NCBI RefSeq assembly: GCF_000005505.3
Contig: NC_016132.3
Location: forward strand, 45,398,914-45,462,913
Length of the DNA stretch: 64,000 nt
Direction of reading: 5' to 3'
From: Brachypodium distachyon
Taxonomy: Eukaryota; Streptophyta; Magnoliopsida; Poales; Poaceae
Part shown: positions 12,101 to 22,854 of the stretch, piece by piece
How the letters are laid out: each line of letters opens with the position of its first letter
How positions within the stretch are numbered: position 1 is the stretch's first letter
The notes under the pieces: generated by a model
What the model was told of the DNA's origin: nothing
What the model saw: the letters and a program-made list of their open reading frames with translations, nothing else
Databases searched by the model: none
Made by a program: the position numbers and the translations under genes

Positions 12101-12783
12101 GTGTAGTTTTTTTTTGTTGTAAATTACTTAGCAAGTTCTTGGCCGAACAGGTACTGACAGAGATCGCGAGGCTAATGGACAAATACAAGGACGAGGAGAC
12201 CAGCATCACAGTCATCGGCCACAGCCTGGGCGCCACCCTGGCCACCCTCAACGCCGTCGACATCGCCGCCAACTCCTACAACAGGTTCGCCCTCAACGGC
12301 CGCCGGGCCACCCCGGTCACCGCCGTGGTCTTCGGCAGCCCGCGCACGGGTGACCGCGACTTCCGTGACGCCTTCCACCGCGTCCCGGGCCTCCGCATGC
12401 TCCGCGTCCGCAACCGCCCCGACCGCATCCCGCTCTACCCGCCCGTGGGCTACGCCGACGTCGGCGTGGAGCTGCTCATCGACACGCGCCGGTCGCCGTT
12501 CCTCAAGCCCCACGGCAGCGAGTCGCAGTCGCACGACCTCGAGTGCCACCTGCACGGCATCGCCGGGTGGCATGGGGAGCACGGCGCGTTCGAGCTCGTG
12601 GTGGACCGGGACGTCGCGCTGGTGAACAAGTTCGACGACTGCCTGGCCGACGAGTACCCCGTGCCCGTGGGCTGGAAGGTGAACCACAACAAGAACATGG
12701 TGAAGGGGCGCGACGGGAGGTGGGTCCTGGAGGACCATGAACCCGACGACGACTGCGATGACCACGACGGGGATGGTAACTAG
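3104..12783 (+). CDS. Class II phospholipase A1, copy 2, with 8.4-kb intron
   Basis: Exon 1 is 3104-3703 and exon 2 is 12151-12783. The exon 1 donor (CAG|GTACGT) and the exon 2 acceptor (AACAG|GTACTG) fall exactly where the introns of the other two copies fall, in phase 0, giving about 410 aa. Exon 1 has [21 protein letters not shown] and WRGT. Exon 2 has GHSLG, RPDRIP and [10 protein letters not shown]. Codon use is very GC-rich. The intron is 8447 bases, against 709 and 576 in the sister copies, and it is filled with minisatellites, hairpins and a MITE. No other PLA1 exon lies between, so one gene is the simplest reading. The alternative is exon 1 of one duplicate and exon 2 of another, left after a deletion; an RNA read across the junction would decide. 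Relatives have Trp before the His-Asp/Asn-Leu-Glu motif, and this copy has Ser. Confidence 0.75.
4540..5700. other. GC-rich gene-like block inside the PLA1-2 intron
   Basis: This block is more GC-rich than its surroundings and contains long open stretches (for example 4540-5199 +) and an 18-base C run at 5070-5087. At 5222-5430 (+) a gene-like reading, broken by a stop near 5293, ends just before a TGA at 5427. I do not recognise a domain. It may be a captured and decayed host-gene fragment carried by a transposon, but I cannot name the source. Confidence 0.3.
6153..6266. repeat. Three tandem copies of a 38-bp unit
   Basis: The phrase GTTCATA recurs at 6157, 6195 and 6233, exactly 38 bases apart. 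It is followed each time by an A/T-rich stretch and TTTTGAACAAA. Because GTTCAAAA and TTTTGAAC are partly complementary, each unit can fold. It lies inside the PLA1-2 intron. Confidence 0.8.
6720..6772. repeat. 26-bp direct duplication
   Basis: A 26-base stretch beginning TTTAGACCTAG occurs twice in tandem (starts near 6720 and 6746). It is a short recent duplication without other structure, inside the PLA1-2 intron. Confidence 0.7.
6990..7475. other. GC-rich block with open frames on both strands
   Basis: Frames of 141-178 codons are open on both strands here. The predicted peptides are low-complexity (Ser/Pro/His-rich on the minus strand, Gly/Arg-rich on the plus strand) and show no motif I recognise. 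It is probably part of an old transposon rather than a gene. It lies inside the PLA1-2 intron. Confidence 0.3.
8229..8287. repeat. (AAG)n microsatellite
   Basis: About 19 uninterrupted GAA/AAG triplets in the PLA1-2 intron. The open frame across it encodes polylysine and is not a gene. It is probably length-variable between individuals. Confidence 0.97.
8617..8660. repeat. Hairpin motif with CAGTCGACTGAG core, first site
   Basis: CAGTCGACTGAGAAA is followed a few bases later by TTTCTCAGTCGAC, so the segment folds on itself. Related but decayed forms occur at about 9042-9092 and 10453-10497. These look like ends of a small fold-back element family. Confidence 0.55.
9042..9092. repeat. Hairpin motif, second site
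   Basis: A decayed copy of the same fold-back motif: CAGTCAACTGATAAAA, then TTATTTCTCAGTCGA after a short spacer. Confidence 0.45.
9395..10019. repeat. Palindromic minisatellite, about 13.5 units of ~46 bp
   Basis: Each unit is close to AATTGCACATCAAAG, then TCTTAATGTGCAACTC, then ACCCTAAAAA. The first two parts are near inverse complements, so almost every unit is a hairpin. Units differ by a few substitutions, and the alternating loop sequences (AGAGTCTT versus AGAGAGATG) suggest a higher-order repeat. It lies in the PLA1-2 intron. Confidence 0.9.
10453..10497. repeat. Hairpin motif, third site
   Basis: ATCGACTGGGAAATAAG and TATTTCTCAGGCGACTGAG pair with mismatches. This is the same motif as at 8617 and 9042. 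With the 8617 site it brackets the minisatellite. Confidence 0.45.
11319..11589. repeat. 21-bp perfect inverted repeat with 229-bp spacer
   Basis: The arm 11319-11339 (TTGAGCTTAACACC...) is the exact reverse complement of 11569-11589. No clear target duplication is visible outside. It may be the residue of a MITE inside the PLA1-2 intron. Confidence 0.6.
11942..12052. mobile_element. Stowaway-type MITE in PLA1-2 intron
   Basis: It begins TA-CTCCGTTCCATAAT and ends ATTATGGAACTGAGGGA(A)-TA. The ends are inverted copies resembling the CTCCCTCCGT... ends of Stowaway/mariner MITEs, with TA target dinucleotides. It sits about 100 bp before the exon 2 acceptor. Confidence 0.75.
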
Positions 12784-13167
12784 TGGGATAGGAAAAAGAG
12801 CATGACTTGGACGTCAGATGGCTCTCTGGTGTCTTCTGCCGTTCCATGCCATTGCGTCTCTGTTTCTACCTTCGCGATGATCGTGACAACTTCGTGTGTC
12901 TTCTCTTGATTTTTGATCCTGCGGATTTGGTGTTTTGTATTACAGTGCTTTCATCCCTCAGCTTCAAAACTGGTCAAGGTTCTTTTTCCCCTGACCCGAA
13001 ATCGGAATTTTAACTAAACCGTTGGGCGCAAACATGATAGGTTGATGGGGTACGTAGCATTGCTAGCATTGGTCATAGGCTTTGCCACCGCTAGCGAATT
13101 TTCTCGAGAACCATAAATTATCAAAAATCTGGCAAAGCAAGACATGGCAGCCAAACAGAGTACGTAT
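12784..13167. other. 3' flank of PLA1 copy 2
   Basis: Probable 3' UTR of PLA1 copy 2 followed by ordinary intergenic sequence. No gene or repeat was recognised. Confidence 0.5.
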
Positions 13168-13175
13168 GTCTCGTG

Positions 13176-13855
13176 GCTATTTTTTTTCCTAAATAATACG
13201 AATTATTTTATTCATTTTTGAAAATAATGCGTGGTTTTTTCAAATTGCAAACCTGTACCACCCTCGGCTTGGGTGGGTCAGGCCGATTACCTCCAGTCGG
13301 CCTGGCCGAAGCCGGTTAGAGCCAGTCGGCCTGGCCCAGGCCGGGAGGCCAGCCTGCAGGCCGACAGACGCTAATCAGCTTCGGCCAGGATAGGTCGAGT
13401 CGGCCTGGCCGAAATCGACTGGGTGCAGCAGCAGGATAACATGTGCGGGCCTTGGTCGGGTAAATGTAAATATTCATCTGTTCGCGATAAGGCAAAATTA
13501 GGCTGACGTGACGAGCTAGCTGCACTCCTCAGTGAGCACCTTGGTTCGCGATAAGGCAAAATCTGGCCCCGTCTCTTCTCACCCGAATACCCCTGCACGC
13601 ACCTGGCCGCCCGATCGACCGAATGTTGGCCCGCTGCTACACCCAGTCGGTTTCGGCCAAACCGACTAGATCTATCATCCTGGCCGAAGCCGATTAGCGC
13701 ATGTTGGCCTGGGCCAGGCTGACTGGCTCTAATCTGCTTCGGCCAGGCCGACTGGAGGTACCCAATCCGAGGGAGGCCTAGATTTGCAAAAAATTTTAAA
13801 CCACGTATTATTTTAAAAAATAAATAAATAATTCGTATTATTTAAAAAAATAGAA
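13176..13855. mobile_element. Long-TIR (Mutator- or hAT-like) non-autonomous element
   Basis: About 160 bp at each end are inverted copies: an A/T-rich outer part (CTATTTTTTT...AATAATACGAATTATTTA) followed by a GC-rich inner part (CTCCAGTCGGCCTGGCCGAA). The flanks carry GTCTCGTG on both sides (13168-13175 and 13856-13863), an 8-bp target duplication, or 9 bp with one mismatch. The inside repeats CGCGATAAGGCAAAAT twice and has no gene. The TSD length leaves Mutator or hAT open. Confidence 0.8.
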
Positions 13856-13863
13856 GTCTCGTG

Positions 13864-14970
13864 ACAGTACTTTCATCAAACGACCACTAACTTTACAGTA
13901 AAAGGTTAAACAAACGAAAAACACACAATTCATAGGCACTACCTTCAAGAAGGGATCATTGCATGTGTGCCAATGATGACGAATCCGTAGGTTTGTATCA
14001 GGATTTTCATACCCAAACCTGAGCTTCGACGCATCATCTTCAAGAAGGGCACGACACAGACGTGCATCAACATATATTGTCTGATTATGATCATGTGTTT
14101 CCACCGGAGTGCCCATACTCATCGTCGAAGACCCATGTGCCATCAACATCTGACAGGTTAACGTCACCTTGCTAGCCGGATACCACCGGAGAAGATACTA
14201 GAAGTTTAGACATCTCATATCGTCTTGTTTCTAGTCACTGTCGCACTACCTTCGGTCCAATAGCAACATGCATGACTTGACATCTCCATAGGCGGCTCCA
14301 TATGAGACGTTATGCGTAACACCTGCTGGCAACATCATAACTTGACACCTCCGCAAGTAACACCACACGTAGCACTTGACGAGCCGGATCGAACCCAATC
14401 ACCGTCTAGGAAAGGGGGCGTCTCATACCGCCACCAGCCTAGGAAAGGCCATAACCATCTCCAGATCCAGCCACCGAATCGTCCACACGACCACTCGTTT
14501 GGTTATTTGAATACAATAGTTGATTATAGGTTAGTTTTGGCTCAAATTGGAGGACATGACGACAATAATGCATCAATTGTAATGCATTGGTACCTTACTA
14601 GTGTCTGTATAAAATTGAGTATATGCTGAGGAGCACGCCAATTTAAAATTGATTAGTGGTGCAAACATTTTGTTCCATAATAAGTCTAGGGTTTCCCCTA
14701 AGATTCATCGGTATTATAACTCTGTAATACAAGGCACTGAATTAAACCAATGATCTTGTGCGGGAAATTCTGCTTTTTAAATCTAGACTTCCAATATTGG
14801 CATAAAAAGGACTAGGGACTAGGGAGTGTATATTTATAACTCAGAATGATTTTCAATTCACCAACAGTCGGATTTTTGTATACCTTACCATTTTCATACA
14901 AAAGTCTAGAGCCTATCTGCGCCGTGGATAGAAACAGATGACCCTATCATTGTGTTATAGTAGAAACGAT
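13864..14970. other. Intergenic, no gene recognised
   Basis: AT-rich sequence with short open frames only. I see no domain, tandem repeat or transposon end that I can support. Confidence 0.4.
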
Positions 14971-15198
14971 CGGGTGTCTTTGGGACAGCTCTAGCTCCAC
15001 CGGTTTGGTGGAGTTGGTCATTTGTAGATTCAATGTTTTGTGAAGTTGGAGCTGTGGATAATTTGGAGATGTTTTGTAATTTTATTTTATATTGCACTTC
15101 TAATTAATAGTAGCTTCATCTCCACACAAAAAAAAGAAATTATGAATGACCAACTCCACATCAAATCTGTAGAGCCGAAACTGTCCCAAACACACTCG
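14971..15198. mobile_element. MITE with ~60-bp terminal inverted repeats
   Basis: The left end CGGGTGTCTTTGGGACAG matches the inverse of the right end with 2 mismatches in 18. The similarity continues inward through TGGAGTTGGTCATT. The target duplication is unclear, so the superfamily is not assigned. Confidence 0.7.
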
Positions 15199-15961
15199 GA
15201 GAAGAATTCGAACTCCGGCCAAATTCCATGAACTCGCTTTGCTCAAGCGCAGAGAATCGCCCTTTCAGCTTAAAATGACTCCGCACATGCCGTCCCACTC
15301 ACGGAGACGGACAAAATGACAAGTGAACGCCTGCCAATTTCGTTGAGACCCACACATTCCTGGACGGCTGGACCTTGGGCTACCAGGGCCACCATGCATT
15401 TCGTGAACCTATGCATGGAACGAAACAAGATAGAAAGACGGAGAAAAGAGCTAGAGTCCACAGACAATCAATCCCAAAGGACAACCGATCTGCATCACGC
15501 CATCTGGCTGCTCATGCTGTACGTCCTGTGTTCACGCATGAGAAGGGGACGAACGGGGTGAGATGTAATCTGTTTACTCACGACCATCGCGGGCATGCAT
15601 ACTCGCCAAGATGGGGAGGTAAAAAAGACGTGATTGGTATTGCACGAATTTGTTCAGAAGAGAGCGTGGGAATTTGTTCACATAATCAGTCTTAATTACT
15701 TCGTAGTTCAGCGTTTCACAGGTATACATGTATGCCTGTATTTATGTTCGCATCTATGTCACGGTGTTGTCTATTTCCCTGTTGATTGTACGTGTGCTTG
15801 GCTTCTTCCAAAACTTGGACGGCAACCTGGCATCCATCCACCCATCCTGGCCTTCCCCTGCGCGCGAGCCTTCATAAATGGCATGCGGAGCTCTGTCAAA
15901 CGCCCAACAAGATACACCGGCTGCCTACTTGGCCTTTTGCTAGCTCCTGCTCTTCCATCCG

Positions 15962-15989
15962 CCCCCCCCCCCCCCCCCCCCCCCCCCCC
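15962..15989 (+). repeat. 28-base poly-C run upstream of GDSL gene
   Basis: An uninterrupted run of C about 80 bases before the GDSL ATG, probably in its 5' leader or promoter. It is G-rich on the opposite strand and could form quadruplex or i-motif structures. Its exact length may be unreliable in assembly. Confidence 0.9.
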
Positions 15990-16072
15990 GCTGCTTCCGC
16001 AGACACGCTCACAGCTCTCTCACTGGACTAGAGTCACCTGCAAATACATAGCGGTGTGCGTGTCGAGCTCCC

Positions 16073-19000
16073 ATGTGGTTCCTGGGAGGCCATTTCTCCC
16101 TGGCGCTTGCTGTGTCGTGTGCTCTGCTGGGCCTTGGGGACGCCGCCAGCTCGGCTCTCGGTTGCTACTCGCGCGTCTTCAGCTTCGGCGACTCGCTCAC
16201 CGACACCGGCAACTATGTCCGCCTGACCGCAAAGAACCCCAGCCCCTACGGCGCGCCGCCGTACGGGAGGACTTTCTTTGGCCACCCCACCGGCCGGGCG
16301 AGCGACGGCCGCCTTGTCATCGACTTCATCGGTGAGTAAACTGCTTCTGTCTGCATTTGCTTTCAGCATTTTGCTTACTCAATTGCAAATATGCATCTTT
16401 GCTTTAAGATTACCCAGGGAGTAGCAAGCCCTGTTTGGGTTGAAACATGCCCTTGATTTTTATCCTTGACTCCAAAAGTAGATAGATTTAATCCTTATTT
16501 ATCACAACAGCCATATTTCAAACTTCTAAGTGGTGCGATGATTGATGATGTAACGGTGGTTTCTACGTACACACGTGGGGCATGGTCAACTAGAAAAAAC
16601 AAAACAAAAAACCAGCAAAAACAGCCGTGAGGAATTAGAAAGGAATCTGGCAATTTGAAGAAAATATACAAATCAGATTTTTTTTAGAACAAATGTATTA
16701 ATCCTAGAAATTTACCAAGAATCTAGAGATTTACAATGAAAACATAATATGCAATATTTGGAACTATTGTGGAAAAACATAGGAATTTTGAAAGCGCACA
16801 AACAATTTATACATTCATAAAAATCAACATATTTCCATGAATATATTTCATAATTGTTTAAAGAATTTTTCAAATATTCCTGTTTTACAAAATAGTTTGG
16901 TATTTCCCTTGATATGTTCGGATGTCCCCTCTTTTGAAATTCCTGGTATGTTTTATATTTTCTAGAATATTTATACTTTGGTATTGCTTATATATTTTCT
17001 GAAAAATCTGGTCTTCTGTTTTCTGTTTTTATCTATTTTATTGTTTTGGTGCTATATGTGCGAAACCACTTACATATCATCGATTATCATCGATCATACT
17101 ACTTGGGCTACTATGGTAAAGGGATCAAATATATCTGAGGGGAAAGTTATGGGTCTTGTATTGGAGTTTGGGTAAAACCAAACTCGACCATTAGGTATTT
17201 GAAGGCAGCACGCATGCATGATATGATGATAGAACGTATTGTGTACATATTTGTACACCAATAATTAAGTTTTTCGTAGTGGATATCCAAGTAAATATAT
17301 AACACCGGTACACTACAAGGTCATGAGTGATGAGTCACTACACTACAAATACGAACTCGCTTTTAGTTTTGTCTACAAATTAACTCTGGCTTTATGAAAT
17401 TTTCACCCAAAGACATACAGTAGTAGATAAATGGTCTCCATCAATTGGCAGTGGAATACTAAAAAGCCGGTGTTCGTATTCGATTCTTCAGCTAATAGCA
17501 CGAGAAACCGAACATCTCCCGGACCACTACAACATGATATGTGCGTACCAATGTGGTATTGTGGCAGCGTCTTTGCTCTCCGAGAAAAGCGTGCGACCCT
17601 TGTTGATGCACAAGGGCCAATTAAGGCTGGTGTTTCCGCGCTTATACAGCTGCGAAACCCTGTTCATGCACAAGTTTGCTGTTTCCGTGCTTATACGAGT
17701 ATATATAGTTTCATCGTTTACAACTATTGGGATTACAGGCAACCATGGTCCGCTAACTTTAACTTGTGCGTAATAAATCTAGAAGTATCCCCTTCACCGA
17801 AACAGACACAGTAGGTACGGTACGTATAGCATTAGCAAGTAGTATGAGTTAGGTCCATGACTCCATACATGTACGTGCAAGATCGAAGATAAATGCTGCC
17901 ATTGATGATTAAATTGGCCCATCGCATGGATGGATGCTGCAACTTGCAAGCTGCTTCTAGTCATGGGAGGAGAGGAGGACACGTCGCGTGCCTAGACGTT
18001 CCCGAACGTTTACCTCTGCCTTAAACTTTCCGATGGTTCGTGCCATGCAATGCAAGCACAATTAATTCGAGTCTTGCTTGGCGTATGCAGCGCAAGAGTT
18101 TGGTCTGCTCAACATCACGGCCATCCAGGTGGGCACGGCTCCGGCGGACTTCCAGCACGGCGCCAACTTCGCCATCATCTCTGCCACCGCGAACAACGGG
18201 TCCTTCTTCGCCGGCAAAGGGATGACCATCAACCCCTTCTCGCTCGACACGCAGATGCTCTGGTTCAGGGCCCATGTCCAGCAGCTCACGCAGCAGAACC
18301 GTAAGTGTCGTAGTACTAGTGATCACTGCATGCCTTCAACCAATGAACGTCGACCGGATCAATAATCAACAACCGTACGGGCGTGTGACATTTTCATAGC
18401 AGTCGGCATCAACGTGCTAAGCGGCGCCCTGGTGGCGCTGGGCGAGATCGGCGGGAACGACTACAACTTCGCGTTCGGGAGCCCCGGCATGACGCGGGAG
18501 CGGGTGCGCGCCTTCGTGCCCGCGGTGGTGGACAAGCTGGCCGCGGCCGTGGAGGAGCTGATCGCGATGGGCGCCAGGGCGTTCATGGTGCCCGGGAACC
18601 TTCCCTTCGGGTGCACGCCGCTGTACCTGCGCCGGTTCGGCCGGAGCGCCAGCGCCGGGGACTACGACCCGCGGACGGGGTGCCTGGCCTGGTTCAACGC
18701 CTTCGCCGAGTACCACAACCGGGTGCTCAACGCGCGGCTCGACGAGCTCCGGCTGCGCCACCCGGACGTCGCCATCGTCTACGCCGACTGGTACGGCGCC
18801 ATGATGAGCATCTTCCAGTCCCCCGGGAAGCTAGGTATGTATGTTCACGTGTGCATCTTCTTCTTCTTTTGGCTCTTTTTTTGTTGTGATGATGGCGACA
18901 TTGCACTGCACCCAATCACCACCGACTATGATGGTAGTTTGTTTGGTGCACCTCTGTTTCTTTGGCAACACTGTGCCACCGTGGGCCGAGTACAGGCTAC

Positions 19001-22000
19001 AGGGTTACAGAGTGTATATAGTTAAGCAGTTGTGGCCAGATACGCACAAGCAACCAAGCACGTTGTGCCGCAGACTGTTTTCCAATAATATACTTGGGCC
19101 ATCATCGAGGGACAATGGTCACGTGCACCGGTGCACTTAGCTTTGGTAAATCTCCAGCTAAGCAAGAGTGCACTTCTTTTTTCCCGAAAAGCCAAGACTA
19201 TGCAAGAATAAGCGATTTCAGTGATTTACCCAACCCCAAACTAGTGTCCAAACATATTGGAAATATAGGAAGGAGTTGGTAAATTAAATGTCACAAAAAA
19301 CAAAAACAGCTATCACACTAACCGGTTCCAAGAAAATCTTGTATGGTTTCATTCCGATCACAGAAGACATATGCAACCGTTACAATTTCTCTTATCAAGG
19401 TTGTCCTTTCTGAGAACAACACCAAGACAAAGGTACCAAGCAAAAATCTTAATTTTAAAAGGAACCTTGAGATTCCTGGTAATTTTGCGAAGAAACTGGC
19501 AATTAGAGTTAATCAGAGTCTATAAAAAGACGCAGACAACTAATCAGGTTGGTCCACATGATGTATCAGAACAAGCAGAAGCTTAGCACACAACTCCTTC
19601 CAAGCTGTCAACCATGCTCCATTGATAACGCTTCGACCTATAATTTTGGATATGGTCTTGTAAGGCCTATTCGCTTGCAACAAGAGCTTCTTTTATCTGA
19701 GAAATTATAATGACAGGAATTAATAGAATTATCCATCATATAATGAAACCAAAAGGACATGAAACATATGCTAAAATATATAAATCATTAAAAAAATGAC
19801 GAATGAGATTTAAAATATTTTCATCTGACACCTGTATTTGATTTTCGTCCATATAAGACCGAGACAAACTTGCACACGAAAAATCGTGATTAAAGAGGGC
19901 AAGTGGAAACATACAAGGAAAACAATAAGCATACGTGTGGATAAAGGCAAAGACGGAGATGGGCCATGACCGGCCTAGGGCCTAGAAAAATTCCTTGCCC
20001 ACATTTTAGAAGGTATAGGATCTAAGCCCACCATAACTTCGAGCACAAATGTTTGGGTGAATTTTTGGCCCAAATTGTATTTTGTCTCAAGACGGTGACA
20101 ATGGTGCCATAGATCTTGAACGCGGACGAGAGACGCTGGGGCCGACACCTTCCTGAACCTTGGATAAACACCCAACAATTCTCATGTCCGTCTCACTCTA
20201 TTCAAAATCTGCACATATTTTTTATTAAAAAAAGGCAGTCCGATTGCCATTATTCAATTAGGAAAAGAGCCGATTACCATGGATGAATTCTACACAACAG
20301 CCGGCAAGGCCAGAGAAGCCACCGATGATGATCCCAGGCTATGTGACCTATGTCTGGGTCATGGGGCAACTATGTTTTCCCAAAACTGCACACGTTAACA
20401 ATGCAATTTTAAGTAATAATATGTAAATTTGAGTGACTGGGTTTTTTAAGATCCAGAGGCCGTCGCCCGGTTCCATTTGAAAATGAAACCAATGTCTGAT
20501 ACAATGTAAGCTCAGGAAAGAAAATCGTCCTGGGTTTAGAAACATACCATTCTATGGATGTCTACGTTCGACGTCTTTTCACCTTTCCCCTCCCATTGCT
20601 TGGGATCTCAGCACGGTTTCACATGCTATTTTACTATCCATTGGAGGTTCTTTTTTACCTTTCACTCACGGTAGTACTTCGTTATTGGTCTCGTAGGTGT
20701 ATTTAGCCTTGCTAGGTGGTCCTTTCTTGATTCACACAGGATTCCACGAGCCCCATGCTACTCGGGTCAGAGCGTAAGCTAGTGATGCTTTCGGGTACTA
20801 GACTTTAGCCATCTAGGGTGCGGCACTCAACCGCTTCGCCTAGTAGCACAACGGTTGCATTGCTCGCCCACAACCCCGTTTTCATGGTTTAGGCTGCTCC
20901 CATTTCGCTCGCCGCTACTATGGGAATCGCTTTCGCTTTCTTTTCCTTTGACTACTAAGATTTTTCAGTTCGTCAGGTTGTCTCTTGCCTGCTCATGGAT
21001 TCAGCTGGCAGTTTAAAAGGTTCTCCATATCTATGCTTATTTTCAACTCCCCGAATTAAGCATTTCGTTGCTTGCTACGCCCTTCCTCGTCTCTGGGTGC
21101 CTAGGTATCCACCGCAAGCTTTTCCTCTTTTGGACCTAGCCATTAACATCAAGCCTATGCCATCCTAAGGTGCTACTAATTGGAAGGATCTTATCAACAT
21201 CCATGAATGCAAAATTATAGATCAAACTGCCGAATTGGCAAAATTCGGTGCTTTCATAGTATCCTCTTACAACTTTCATCATATTGTGCTCTCCAAAGAG
21301 CAAATCTTTTCAAAATCTCAAAACAAAAGGTGCTGAGTTGGAATCCCATTCTAAGGATTCTTGTGGTTCCAGGGAATCTAGCTACAGGAGAACCAGGAAC
21401 TGGGAGCTCTCCCCTTTTTCCACCCGACTCTTCGATCTTAAACTTAAGAAAATGTTGGTTTTAAGAACGAGTGATTGCCCTTCCCTGACCCTTACCGCCC
21501 AACCGGAGAGCGGACGGCTAATGTGTTCCACTTATTGAATAGAATCTATGGTCGGTCCGTGACCCTTGGACGCCGAAGGCGTCCTTGGGGTGATCTCGTA
21601 GATCCTACGTGGTGGAGACAATCGGGTCGGCACATGGATTTTTCTTCCTTTTGCTACATTTCACTCAAAGGGTTGAAGGGAGATAGTGCATCAGGTTATT
21701 CGCAAGGGCCAACTTGATCCTCTTCCACAGGGATGCCAGATGAGGCAAGTCTAGGAGAGCCGCTGGCTTCAACTATCGTCCATGTATGATCCATACTAGA
21801 TCTAACCAACTGCTCATCCTACTTGTTGTATCTTTTTGATAGCCAATATTTTTTTCATAATACAGTCTTTCAGTGGCATGTTTCAGTTATTTAGTGACTG
21901 GGGTTTAGAAACAGTCCTGAGAATTAGCAAAAGTGACCTTAATAAACATTTGAAATTTGATTGTTAAAAGAACATTTGAATTTGAAGGAGGAAACGCAAC

Positions 22001-22244
22001 AGTAACCACTAGTAATGCATCTGCTGTCGCTGCAGGATTCACGAACGCTCTGCTGTCGTGCTGCGGCAACCAGACCGTGCCTTGTGGCCAACCTGGGTGT
22101 ACCGTGTGTGACGACCCATCGACGTACGGCTCGTGGGACGGGACGCACCCGACGGAGGCAGTGTACAAGGTGATCGCCGACGGCGTGCTGCACGGGCCGC
22201 ACGCGTCGCCTCTTCCTCTGGCCAAGACCTGCCCTCCGAGCTGA
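16073..22244 (+). CDS. GDSL esterase/lipase, four exons
   Basis: Exons 16073-16331, 18091-18300, 18403-18834 and 22036-22244 all join with GT-AG borders in phase 1 and give about 369 aa. Residues 1-25 form a hydrophobic signal peptide, so secretion to the apoplast or cell wall is expected. SGNH blocks are complete: [12 protein letters not shown] with the nucleophile Ser (block I), GANFAI (block II), GGNDY (block III) and [10 protein letters not shown] with the Asp and His (block V). Such enzymes cleave ester bonds in lipids, cutin precursors or phenolic esters; the substrate cannot be read from sequence. Potential N-glycosylation sites NIT, NGS and NQT are present. Intron 3 (18835-22035) is 3.2 kb because plastid DNA was inserted in it. 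Its neighbours are PLA1 and wax synthase genes on the same strand. The gene looks intact. Confidence 0.93.
16332..18090. other. GDSL intron 1
   Basis: AT-rich intron of 1759 bases. I see scattered A/T runs but no gene or clear transposon. Confidence 0.7.
20592..21822 (-). pseudogene. Plastid DNA insertion: 23S rRNA 5' part, spacer and trnA intron
   Basis: Read on the minus strand, 21822 to about 21265 matches the intron of plastid trnA-UGC as I remember it. The segment from about 21265 to 21140 matches the trnA-rrn23 spacer, and about 21130 to 20592 matches the 5' end of plastid 23S rRNA (GGTGGATACCTAGGCACC, then GGCGAGCGAAATGGGAGCAG, up to CCAAGCAATGGGAGG). The stretch that should hold the trnA 3' exon is missing near 21265, where GTTGTAAG jumps to the spacer. 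Substitutions and small indels show that it is old and not functional. It sits inside intron 3 of the GDSL gene. Confidence 0.87.
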
Positions 22245-22725
22245 GGAAACCTCTGCTTGGATTTTGCTGATTCTTAGAAGAAAATAATTCATTCTTTCAG
22301 TGAGGCTGTATAAGATCGTCTGATTTGTGTAATACCTCTGCTTCGAGTAGTGGTATTGTGCATCGATTGTAACAGCTTCGGTTCTGAACATAGGCGAGGT
22401 TGACAGTTTCGTGTAGACAAGAAAAGCAGAGTCTGTTCTGCTCCTCTGCCGGAAGTGTAGAGTACAGATTGCATGTCTGCTGAAGTACCTACCATTGACA
22501 GAAGTGCTTCATTCGTTGGCGATTTTTCACCACCTCGTTGCGTTCTTCCTTGTAGTCACACACAGTATTTTCATGAGCAATTGGGCGCTCCGTAATCCAC
22601 GTACAAGTAGGTTTATTCCGTTCCCTGTCAAAACAAGGTGGTTATGCAGGGTGCTCCTGCTTGGAGCTGCTCTCCCACAAACCACATGACCCGCGCCGCA
22701 CGCCGCACGTACATCTCCCTAGGCG
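22245..22725. other. GDSL 3' UTR and intergenic
   Basis: Short spacer between the GDSL stop codon and the wax synthase promoter. No further gene was recognised. Confidence 0.6.
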
Positions 22726-22731
22726 TATATA
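22726..22731 (+). promoter_or_regulatory. TATA-like box of wax synthase gene
   Basis: GTATATAGC lies about 125 bases before the ATG and immediately before the hairpin. It is a normal TATA distance from a transcription start that would fall in or near the left arm of the hairpin. Confidence 0.4.
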
Positions 22732-22742
22732 GCGACTTCACC

Positions 22743-22845
22743 GCACCGGGTGAACTGATCACATACCATTTTACACGGGCTACATCGTTGGTAATTGGTT
22801 GGCTCGTTGCCCGCAATTACCAATTGTGATCAGTTCACCCGGTGC
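22743..22845. repeat. 21-bp perfect inverted repeat (hairpin) in wax synthase leader
   Basis: Arm 22743-22763 (GCACCGGGTGAACTGATC...) is the exact inverse of 22825-22845. Inside the loop a second pair, GGTAATTG (22790-22797) and CAATTACC (22814-22821), makes a nested stem. It ends 9 bases before the first ATG. Confidence 0.9.
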
Positions 22846-22854
22846 ACAGGCGCC

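Noticed and set aside
12172..12847. Minus-strand frames opposite PLA1-2 exon 2
   Set aside because: They are shadows of the exon; the plus frame carries GHSLG and the conserved C-terminal motifs.
20592..21822. Functional 23S rRNA gene
   Set aside because: Only the 5' part is present, with many changes, inside a nuclear gene intron. It is a plastid-derived pseudogene.
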